Of a stretch of DNA of 64,000 bases, positions 36,501 through 48,500 are shown one piece after another. The stretch's first letter is position 1. Each line of letters starts with the position of its first letter. Source of the stretch: Branchiostoma floridae (taxonomy: Eukaryota > Chordata > Leptocardii > Amphioxiformes > Branchiostomatidae); the NCBI RefSeq assembly GCF_000003815.2, contig NC_049986.1, forward strand, positions 14,211,933 through 14,275,932, given 5' to 3'. Position numbers and translations under genes: made by a program. The notes beneath the pieces are model-generated. The model had not been told where the DNA came from. It saw only the letters and a program-made list of their open reading frames with translations, and did not search any database.

Positions 36501-39500
36501 CTTTTGAAAAGTTGGCTAGATCTACTGTATTTAGCTATTATCTATACATCTGACATTTGCCATGCTTTCTACACAACATGATATCTCAAGGTTTAAGTTA
36601 CATCGGTTGCCTTTGTAATATAACCTCCCATCTGCCTCATATCACAGGAAGGTTTATGAGTAAAGCCAGACAGTAAACCCCAGGCCAGCTCAGTATTACT
36701 TGAGGTCACTTCTAAGCATTAGCATTTTCAGGTGCTTTGTTCTCAAGGTTATGCTTAGGGCTTGACACAAAAAGTACTCTACTGGGAGTCAACAAGCTTC
36801 AGATAGTGTATGCATAAGATGGAACCCTCACCTAACCACAGGATACTTCACATTTCAGGCTTCTGAGTGCTCTGTAAGCAAATTTGAAACAGAACACCAA
36901 AAGCTATTAAGACTGGCCATCCGCTCAATTTGACCTACATCATTCAAGGTCACGGTATGGGCAGCTACCCCACAGGGCTCAGTGTGGATATAAATGTTCT
37001 AGTAGTCTGGAAACAGACACAGTGGACAATCAGGTTGAGACAAGTGGTCAAGACAGAACCACAGCATGCATCTTCAATACCTTTGCCACAAAGCTACAAC
37101 CACTCATCTGGAGACCAGAAGACAAATCCACAACTGTTTTTTTTAGCTGTTGCTTCAAATCCTCTTACCATTTGTATTGGTGATAAGGACATTCCTGATC
37201 AAAGAGGCCTGGACTCTTTCTTTTAAAATGTCTACATCTTTAGAGATTTGCATTGCAACATGACACAATACAAGAGAAATACTCCATTCACAGCTATCAC
37301 ATGTGCTAACACATATAGTTGAACATAGCCAAATAGTTGTACTGTACTAAAAGATAATTGTCCAATTGTCTAGCTGTTGATGACCAGAAATGTATGGTTT
37401 TGAAGGGCCAGAACTATTGGACCCCAGCCCTCCACGGGATGCTCGTGGCCATTCGGTGGATCCTTACAGTGTCGTAGTGCAGTGGAAACCACCAGTCAAT
37501 GGATCAGCCGTCATTTCTGGATACAGGTTGCTCTATCAGCTTGGAGACGATGGTCCTATTCAAACTGCTGACATGAATAAGCCAATGAACTTTTACTACG
37601 TCCTGCAAGACGTGTCTCCAGACTCCGTGTACAACATGTGGGTCGTTCCATACAGCCCTGGAGGTTCTGGTCCCAATAGCGAACGTTTCGTCGTACACAC
37701 CATGGCCACGGCAGGTGGTGGGACTGTCCCTCGCCCAGAAACAGGCACTGATGACAGAGATTCAGGTGGTAAGGAAGCATTTTCACATGCAGGCATCATC
37801 ACATTCATTAACTGCATGTGAACAGACAAACCAATCACTGAGGACATACCACTTGCACAGGCTACACATTCAAGTGGACATGGAGTGATGGCACCCATTA
37901 CGATGACATCCATCATGATGACATCCATCATCATTCTAGGGCCAGCCATGGTGTAGATGATGCTGTCCTATATAGTGGACCAGACAACACCACCAGGCCA
38001 TATATGCACTGTACTCTTCTTCATCTACCGAGACAACAACATCAGTCACATCACACAGGACCTGGGACAGCAGTTGCTTTCACATCTGTGCTGCACACTG
38101 CTTCTAGCGACTATGTCAACACAGATATAGCAGTGAAGAGTGCCAAGCTTTATTTGCACATTTCAGGCAAATAGTGCACTACATGGTTGGCATACATTTG
38201 TGTATTGGTAAAATGCAGAACTTCATGACAAATTATGAGGTAAATAAGCTGCATTACAGACATGCCCAAAGCAATCCTTTGATTTGATTCTCCACCATTC
38301 ACTTTGTTGCACTACATCTGCAGCATCAGCACTTTACATGTCCATCCATTGTTGAATGGAATCCATATAATTATAATCTTAACATTTTCTACATTGTACT
38401 TCAAAGAACAAGACATTACCAAGCCTGGTGCTCCAGTGGGATTAAGCGGACAACCTGTAGATCCTTACAACATTCATGTGGAGTGGCAACCTCCAACTAA
38501 CCCAACTGACCACATATATGGATACAAGCTGCAATATCAGAAGCCAGGAGACAGTTACCCTCAAACTGTAGACATGGGAAACCCACCTGATCGTACATAC
38601 ATCCTTCGAGGAGTGTCTCCAGACACACAGTACAACATGTGGGTGACACCGTACGGTCCTGGAGGTGACGGACCTGAGAGTCAACATCTTACAGTACAAA
38701 CTCAGCCTGTAGAAGGTCCAGGGACAGGCCCAGGAATAGATGGGAGACCAGGTGGTAAGGAGCATCTTCATAGGCACTGGCTGGACAGTAGGATCACATT
38801 CTGGCACTGACATCACTGGACATTTGAGTCATATTTTGTCACTGACATGGCTTGACACAATGGGATATCACATTTTGACACTGACATCAATTGGCAGTAG
38901 GGTCATAATCATGTAGATTTAGTCCCCAAGACAGTCGTCAATGATATCACAGTTTCATTCACAGCATTCAGACATCACTTTGCATTTTGGAACATGTGCA
39001 CAGACAGGAGTTTGAATTGACAGTAGGAGACCACCTTTTGCTGACATACATAGTTTGATCTTCTGCACATTAGTTTGAATGTTGCTTAGTCTTTTGCATT
39101 ATCATTCACTTGTTACAGGAGTTTATTTCCTTTTAGTTGTAGACCAATATACTGGTATGAGGTTTGTATTTGATTGAGTGACATTTCTCAAATACACACA
39201 TTCCCCCATCGGTTCTTTGATAAAAAGGCAGTTCACTTCAATCTGCAGTTGAATAGAATCTACCTAACAAGTAATGTTGTCTTTTTTTCATGATAATGAT
39301 ACAAACATCTACATTAAAGGACAAGATGTTGTCAACCCTGGTGCTCCAATTGGGGTTAGTGGACGTCCTTTAGACCCGTACAACATCCGTCTACAGTGGC
39401 AACCTCCCACTAGTCCTATGGATGACATTCAAGGCTACAAGTTACAATATCAGAAGCCAGGAGACAGTTACCCTCAAACTGTAGACATGGGGAACCCACC

Positions 39501-42500
39501 TGATCGTACATACATCCTTCGAGGAGTGACTCCAGACACACAGTACAACATGTGGGTGACACCGTACGGTCCTAGAGGTGACGGACCTGAGAGTCAACCT
39601 CTTACAGTACAAACTCAGCCTGCAGAAGGTCCAGGGACAGGAACAGGCACTGATGGGAGACCAGGTGGTAAGGAGCATCTTCATAGGCACTGGATGGACA
39701 GTAGGATCACATTCTGTCACTGACATCACTGGACAATTGGGTCATATTTTGTCGCTGACATGGCTTGACACAATGGGATATCACATTTTGACACTGACAT
39801 CAATTGATATATAATGTAGTAGGGTCATAACCATGTAGATTTAGTCCCCAAGACAGTCGTCAATGATATCACAGTTTCATTCACAGCATTCAGACGGTCA
39901 GGCATCACTTTGCATTTTGGAACATGTGCACAGACAGGAGTATGAATGGACAGGAGACAATCTTTTGCTGACATGCATAGTTTGATCTTCTGCACAATAG
40001 TTTGAATGTTGCTTAGTCTTTAGCATTATCATGCACTTGTCACGGGAGTTTATTTCCTTTTTAAAGTTGCAGACCAATATACTAGTATGAGGTTTGTATT
40101 TAATTGAGGGACATTTCTCAAATACACACATTCCCCCATCAGTTCTTTGATAAAAAGCCAGTTTACTTCAATCTGCAGTTGAATAGAATCTACCTAACAA
40201 GTAATGTTGTCTTTTTTCATGATTAATGATACAAACATCTACATTAAAGGACAAGACGTTGTCAACCCTGGTGCTCCAATTGGGGTTAGTGGACGTCCTT
40301 TAGACCCGTACAACATCCGTCTACAGTGGCAACCTCCCACTAGTCCTATGGATGACATTCAAGGCTACAAGTTACAATATCAGAAGCCAGGAGACGGTTA
40401 TGTACGTACAGTAGACATGGGGAACCCTTCTGATCGTTCGTACATCTTACGAGGAGTGTCCCCAGACACACAGTACAACATGTGGGTGACACCGTACGGT
40501 CCGAGAGGTGACGGACCTGAGAGTCAACATCTTACAGTACAAACTCAGCCTGTAGAAGGTCCAGGGACAGGCCCAGGAACAGGCACTGATGGGAGACCAG
40601 GTGGTAAGGAGCACCTTCATAGGCACTGGAAACTGCTGAACTCTTCACGGGCATCTTCATTGGCACTGGCTGGACAGTAGGATCACATTCTGGCACTGAC
40701 ATCACTGGACAATAGGATCACATTATGGCACTGACCTCACCAGAAAATTGTTGAGTCATATTTTGTCACTGACTGGCTTGACACAATAGGATCACATTTT
40801 GACACTGACATCAATTGATTGTGGAACTGACATCACCGAATTACTTTCATTTCCAGTCAGAAACATATACTGTTCACAACCTGTTGGACAGTGGGGCCAT
40901 TACTGTACAGTGCTTTATATTGTATGGCACCTGTTCACACTTACCACAGAAAGCTTTTCACTCTGCCTCCCTGTCTTATTATGGTATTGAAGACAGCTGT
41001 TGTATTTTGGAATCCGCTTGGCACATGGCTCTATTTTTTACCTATTGCACCTTTGCACATCTTATTTACAATGTTGAACATGGTGAGTCAACCTGACCAT
41101 ACACATGTAGGCTTCCACTAGTTGTTGACAAATAGTCACGATTGCTAGCACACATCAGGTATTGAGTATACAATGGCTTGTGAACACAATTAGTGTTGAA
41201 TGGCAAAACACTGCTCTCATCTAGATTGTTGTTCCTTATCCAATATGCCTCAAACTCATGTAAGTATCTAATTCAAAGGGCAAGATGTTGTTGATCCTGG
41301 TGCTCCATTGGGAGTGAGTGGACAACCTGTTGATCCTTACAACATTCGCCTGCAGTGGCAACCTCCAACTAACCCAACCGGCCCAATAACTGGATACAAG
41401 TTACAATATCAGAAGCCAGGGGACAGTTACCCTCAAACTGTGGACATGGGAAACCCCCCTGATCGTTCATACGTCCTGCGAGGAGTGACTCCAGATACAC
41501 AGTACAACATGTGGGTGACACCGTACGGTCCTAGAGGTGACGGACCTGAGAGTCAACATCTTACAGTACAAACTCAGCCTGCAGGAGGTCCAGGAACAGG
41601 CCCAGGAACAGGCACTGATGAGAGACCAGGTGGTAAGGAGCTTCTTCATAGGCACTGGACACTGCTGGACTCTGGCATCATTGGCACTGGACATTTTGTC
41701 ATTGACATCATGATCATTGGACTTTGGGATCACATTATGTCACTGACATCACTGGACAATCGGGTCACATTTTGTCACTGACACCATTGCACAATGAGAT
41801 CACCTTTCACAAGCATACAGATGTGGTTATCATGTTAATTCATGGACAGGCAGACCTCATTGTGAAACAGACTATGCTTATGCACAGACAGGAAGACCTT
41901 GTCACATACCTGTAGCCTTGCTTTTTCTGAGACAGCTTGAAACTCTCTTTTTCAAGTACACTTCAACAGCACCTAGGTATTGGCTGCTGCTTTGAAAGTT
42001 TCTTTGTCCTTTGTATGCTATATGGTAGTTACAAGAGTTTGTTTTCTTTGGTCCTCACAATAGATTGACAAATGTGCATACTAGTACTTTGCTTCTTGGT
42101 ATAGGAGAATCCTATTCATATTTGACATTTCTCAAATGTTTACACACATGTAATGTTGCATTTGCCATATCCGTTTTTTTTATAGTACAGCTGTTGAGTA
42201 GAATCCATGTAGTAGGAATCTGTTATGATCATAATACTGTAATAATAAAACCATCTACTTTAAAGGACAAGACATTACCAACCCTGGTGCTCCACTTGGA
42301 CTTCGTGGACAGCCTGTAGATCCTTACAACATTCATGTGGAGTGGCAACCTCCAACTCACCCAACTGACACAATAACTGGCTACAAGTTACAATATTATA
42401 AGCCAGGAGATAGTTACCCTCAAACTGTGGATATGGGGAACCCACCCGACCGATCATACGTCCTGCGAGGAGTGTCCCCAGACACACAGTACAACATGTG

Positions 42501-45500
42501 GGTGACACCATACGGTCCTAGAGGTGATGGACCTGACAGTCAACATCTTACAGTACAAACTCAGCCTGTAGAAGGGACAGGCCCAGGAACAGGCACTGAT
42601 GGGAGACCAGATGGTAAGGACCATCTTCATAGGCACTGGACACTGCTGGACTCTTCATAGGCATCTTCATTAATTGGCACTGGACATTTTGTCATTGACA
42701 TCATTGGACTTTGGGATCACATTATGTTACTGACATCACTGGACAATTGGGTCATATTTGGCACTGACATCACTGGACAATTGGGGCACATTTTGGCACT
42801 GACATCATTGCACAATGAGATCACTTTTACAGCAACAACACCACTAAACACTGGGGTCACAAGCATACAGATGTACTCATCACATTCATTCATGGACAGC
42901 CAGACATCATTGCTGAATGGACTATGCTTATGCACAGACTGGAAGAGCTTGTCACGTACCTGCAGCCTTGCTTTTTCTGAGACAGCTTGAAACTCTCTTT
43001 TTGCCAGTGCACTTAGATATCCAGCAGGCTAGTTTGGGTTTCGGCTACTGCTTTGAAAGTTTCTTTGTCCTTTGTATGCTATATGGAAGTCACAACAATT
43101 TGTTTTCTTTGGTCCTCACAATAGATTGACAAATGTGCATACTACTATTACTAGTACTTGGCGTCTTGGTATAGGAGAATTCTTTTCATATTTGACATTT
43201 CTCAAATGTTAACATACCACATATACATTATGTTATGTTCCATTTGCCATGTCAGTTTTTTTATAGTACGGCACTTACATCTGCTGTTCAGTAGAATCCA
43301 TGCAGTAGGAATCTTTTATGATCATAATATTGATAAAACCATCTACTCTTAAGGACAAGACATTACCAACCCTGGTGCTCCACTGGGAGTGAGTGGACAA
43401 CCTGTAGATCCTTACAACATTCGCCTGCAGTGGCAACCTCCAACTCACCCAACCGACACAATAAATGGCTACAAGTTACAATATTATAAGCCAGGGGACA
43501 GTTACCCTCAAACGGTGGATATGGGGAACCCCTCTGACCGCTCATATGTCCTGCGAGGAGTGTCTCCAGACACACAGTATAACATGTGGGTGACACCGTA
43601 CGGTCCTAGAGGTGACGGACCTGAGAGTCAACATCTTACAGTACAAACTCAGCCTGAAGAAGGTCCAGGGACTGGCCCAGGAACAGGCACTGATGGGAGA
43701 CCAGGTGGTAAGGAGTACCTTCATAGGCACTGGCTGGACAATAGGATCACATTCTGGTACTGACATCACTGGACAATTGGATCACATTTGTCACTGACAT
43801 CATTGGACATTGGGGTCGCATTATGGTACTGACATCACTGGTCACTGTACAGTGAGATCACAACCATATAGAGGTAGTCTGCAAGATATATATATCATGG
43901 ATATCATCTTCATTCACATCATTTGGGAACAGACTGTACTTACACTGTCTCACAAACGGGAAACTCTAGCACCAATTTTCCATTTGTCCTGCACACCCTA
44001 GACACTCCCCCCTTGTTTGCACTATGTTGCAGCAGCTTTAGTGAGAATTTCTTTTCCATACACTTGTTTTGACAACACATCAGATTGTATTACTTGATAC
44101 ACCAACAGCAGTGCATACATGTACATATGGGATTTATTGTTATCTGACATTTGTATTATGGATATTATGCATATCTCCTCAGTCTAGATCTGCAGTTGAA
44201 TAGAATCCAACTGACAGGAATTTTTCCCTAATGATGGTTAAACTTATCTACTTCAAAGGAGAAGTTGTCAACCCTGGTGCTCCACTGGGAGTGAGTGGAC
44301 AACCTGTTGATCCTTACAACATTCGTCTTCAGTGGCAACCTCCAACTAACCCAACTGACACAATAATTGGCTACAAGGTACAATATCAGAAGCCAGGAGA
44401 CAGTTACCCTCAAACTGTGAATATGGGGAACCCACCTGATCATTCATACGTCCTGCGAGGGGTGACTCCTGACACACAGTACAACATGTGGGTGACACCA
44501 TATGGCCCTAGAGGTGACGGACCTGAGAGTCAACATCTTACAGTACAAACTCAGCCTGTAGGAGGTCCAGGGACAGGTCCAGGAACCGGCACTGATGGGA
44601 GACCAGGTGGTAAGAAGCATCTTGATAGGCACTGGACACTGCTGGACTCTGGCATCTTCATGGGCACTGGACATTTTGTCATTGACATCATGATCATTGG
44701 ACTTTGGGTTCACATTATGTCACTGACATCACTGGACAATCGGGTCACATTTTGTCATTGACATCACTGGACAATCGGGTCACATTCTGTCACTGACACC
44801 ATTGAACAATGAGATCACCTTTCACAAGCATACAGATGTGGTCATCATGTACATTAATGGACAGCCAGACATCATTGTGGAACGGACTATGCTTATGCAC
44901 AGACTGGAGAAGCTAGTCACATACCTGTACTGCCGCCTTGCTTTTTCTGAGACAGCCTGAACCTCTCTTTTTGCAAGTGCACTTCAATCTCTGTCACGTT
45001 ATTCTGGGTATTGGCTACTGCTTTGAAGTCTTCTTTGTCCTTTGTATGCTATATAGTAGTCACAACAGTTTGTTTTCTTTGGTCCTCACAGTAGATTGAC
45101 AAATGTGCATACTAGTATTTTGCTTCTTGGTATAGGAGAATCCTATTTATTTTTATGATATTTCACAAATGCTTACACATCACTGTATGTACAGTTTGCC
45201 ATGTTAGTTTATACCAGTACAGCACTTTTCATCAATCTGCTGTTGAGTAGAATCCATTTGGTAGGTATTTGTTATGATCATGATAATAATAAAACCATTA
45301 CTTTAAAGGACAAGACACTACAAACCCTGGTGCTCCACTGGGAGTTCGTGGACAACCTGTAGATCCTTACAACATTCATGTGGAGTGGCAACCTCCAACT
45401 CACCCAACCGACACAATAACTGGCTACAAGTTACAATATTATAAGCCAGGAGACAGTACCCCTCAAACTGTAGACATGGGGAACCCACCTGACAGTTCAT

Positions 45501-48500
45501 ACGTATTGCGAGGAGTGTCTCCAGATACACAGTACAACATGTGGGTGACACCGTACGGTCCTAGAGGTGATGGACCTGAGAGTCAACATCTTACAGTACA
45601 AACTCAACCTGTAGAAGGGACAGGCCCAGCAACAGGCACTGATGGGAGACCAGATGGTAAGGAGCATCTTCATAGGCACTGGCTGGACCATTGGATCACA
45701 TTCTGGCACTGACATCACTGGACAATTGGGTCACATTTGTCAATGACATCATTGGACATTGGGATTGCATTATGTCACTGACATCACAGGTCACTGGAAA
45801 GTGAGATCACAAAACCATTTATAGGTAGTCTGCAAGACAGTCATCATAGATCATCTTCATTCACACCTTTTGGACAGCCAGAACTTGGGGACAGACTGTA
45901 CTTACATGTACACTCATGAATAAGAGACACTAGCACCAATATTCCCTTTGCCCTGCACACCCCAGACACTCTACCCCCCTCGTTTGCACTATGTTGCAGC
46001 AGCATTAGTGAGAATTGCTTTTCCATACACTTGTTATGACAGCACATCAGATTGTTTTTCTCGATTCTCAAGATAGAGCAATAGCAGTGCGTTATGGGAT
46101 TTGTATATGGTAATCTGACATTTTTATTACGGACGTTACGCATATTTTCTCAGTCTAGATCTGCGGTTGACTAGAATCCACCTAAATTTTCCCTAATGAT
46201 GGTTTAACTATATCTACTTCAAAGGAGAATTTGTCAACCCTGGTGCTCCAATTGGAGTAGGTGGCCATCCCGTGGATCCTAACACCATTCGCTTGCAGTG
46301 GCGACCTCCAACTAACCCAACTGACGATATTCACGGATACAAGTTACACTATCTCAAGCCAGGGGACAGTACACTGCACACTGTTGACATGGGCAACCCA
46401 CCCGACTTTACATACACCCTACGAGGAGTATCCCCTGACTCAGAATACACCATGCTGGTTACACCGTATGGGCCTGGAGGTCGAGATGGACCCGAGAGCA
46501 AGCCCTTCACTGTTCAAACACAAAGTATTGGAGACACAGATGTTCCAACCGGTGGTAAGGATATATTGTCCTTATACACATGTACCTACACATGTACCTG
46601 AGACACAGGAGAAGGCCGACATCATCATCACAGTCATGTTCATTCACGACATGGACAGACAAGTAGTATATAGAACTCACAGTTGAAGACAGTTTGAAAA
46701 CTGTCCTCAGGTTTGACATTTGGACAAGGTTAGCTACAATACCATAATTAATACAAGCATCATACATATTTGCACCATTTCAATATGTTGAAGGTCAATA
46801 TCAACCATTGGTACTCCTTTCACCAACCAGACGACACACGTGTACATTTTTATACATTTCAGTCATGCAGGAACTTCAAAATGTCCTAACATACGTTGAA
46901 GGCTTTCACAACACTGAGCTTGTATGACAGTTTTCAACTTCTTGCAATGACTTTGCAATGTTACATATATGGCTTAGGTCTTCCTGTCAACATACATGTA
47001 TATCATCCACTCATCTTTGTGCCATGCTTAGAACTATTGATGAATTTCTTTTGTATGCATATACAAAATGTATGTATATTGCCAAATACTGTACACATTT
47101 GAAATTACAAGGTATCCATGTTTTAGGGGATTTAAAGAAATAGCAGTTTCAGATTTACAGTGTCAAACAGTCATGCATTACTCCGTTTTTTTCATGATCA
47201 GTGAAATTTTGTTTTGCACAATCGTGTTAATAACACTGAACTTTTAACTACCAGCGGTGGTCAACCCTGGTGCTCCACGAGGAGTAAGTGGGATGCCCCT
47301 GAACCCTTACACTGTCCGTGTGGAGTGGCGACCCCCCACCAACCCAACTGACGACATCTTTGGATACAAGTTGCATTATCAGAAACCCGAGGACAGTTAC
47401 CCACAAACTGTAGACATGGGGAACCCACCTGATTCTACATATGTCCTGCGAGGAGTGTCTCCAGATACACAGTACAACATGTGGGTGACACCGTATGGTC
47501 CTAGAGGTGACGGACCTCAGAGTGAGCCTTTCACTGTTCAAACGCAAGATGACCCTAGTGGTAAGAAAAATCTTTGTAACCGTTGCACGGCCCGATGAGC
47601 ATCTCGGCAGCTGTTTGCATTTGTCGTGTCTGTTGTGACAAAGTATGACGACAAAGGAAAACAGTTGACAGATGGGGCCCACAGACTGAGTTTTCACCGT
47701 CATCGCAAAGCCCCCTCACTGCCTGGAGAAGGCTACAGTATTGAGCAGAGCACTGCTTCACAGGCAGGCAGTTTGCACTGCATCAGGCACTTCAAGCCAC
47801 CTGCACCTTTTTGTTTTTGTTGCCTCTGTGTTACTTTTTTTCAGTGTCATTTTGTTCAGTTGCTTGGCACTTTTTCCTAAGTTACAGTCATGAAGTACAT
47901 TTTGTACATATTAGTATATACACAGCTGGTATCATGTGCACAGCAGCTTTGCAGCCTTGATGCCACGAACATGTATTTATACTGTAGAGTCCTTGCATTT
48001 CAGTCACCTAACAACTGACAGGAAAGGGGACAGATAATTGTATGTACTGTGAAGACTACAAAAGCTACTTACTCAACTCTCCATTCTTTTTTAGTTCTTT
48101 TGTTTTTGCAGCATCTATGTTCATGCCATTTGATTGGACTTGTAGTATTATGTGTCAACCAAAAGAGGCAGGCTGAGAGTGTGTATTCAATGTGTATATA
48201 CAAAATGTACAAGTATCTGTATTGTGCATTTTCATTGATGCAACGTTCTTTGATTTCAGCGATCACCAAGATGTATCATATTTAAATCATCAAATGTACT
48301 GTATACCTAATGAATAGTGACGATGATACCAAATGCAATTGTGTTGCTCATGTGCATCCCTATTCACAGTGTACAGCAAGGTACTAAATACAAATTATCA
48401 ATTGTTGTGCTGACAAAACCCTATGCTTTTGAAGGGTCAACAGATATGGGGGCTCCTGGTGCCCCACTGGGAGTCACTGGGCTTTCCGTGGATCCTTACA

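Larger units (their letters stand above)
41633..45308 (+). repeat. Duplicated intron family A (after FN3 6, 7 and 9)
   Basis: Introns 41633-42265, 42614-43353 and 44610-45308 share TATGCTTATGCACAGA, GCTTTTTCTGAGACAGC, TTCTTTGTCCTTTGTATGCT and the pre-acceptor stretch with ATGATCATAATA. They precede FN3 7, 8 and 10, the three domains with QYYKPGDS. The span also holds the first family B intron (43708-44258). Confidence 0.9.
38775..45800 (+). repeat. Intronic minisatellite after FN3 3-10 donors
   Basis: Within about 30-250 bases of each donor of FN3 3-10 lie 2-5 degenerate copies of an approximately 34-bp unit built around CACTGACATCACTGGACAAT and GGGTCACATTTTG. Clear clusters are near 38780-38890, 39690-39800, 40680-40830, 41660-41800, 42690-42810, 43735-43840, 44690-44810 and 45690-45800. 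The open frames it creates after the exons end differently in each copy, so it is not conserved coding sequence. Confidence 0.88.
43708..46224 (+). repeat. Duplicated intron family B (after FN3 8 and 10)
   Basis: Introns 43708-44258 and 45657-46224 share GCACTATGTTGCAGCAGC, GATCTGC-GTTGA-TAGAATCCA and TTTTTCCCTAATGATGGTT before the acceptors of FN3 9 and FN3 11. Alternation with family A gives two copies of an A-exon-B-exon block of about 2 kb (42614-44609 and 44610-46554). Confidence 0.88.

Noticed and set aside
41633-44761. Open frames running from FN3 exons into the following introns
   Set aside because: They enter the minisatellite after a consensus GTAAGG donor and stop at different points in each copy, so they are not conserved protein.
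38407-46554. CRISPR-like regular spacing of repeats
   Set aside because: The spacing of about 1 kb comes from duplicated FN3 exons and introns in an animal gene, not short repeats and spacers.
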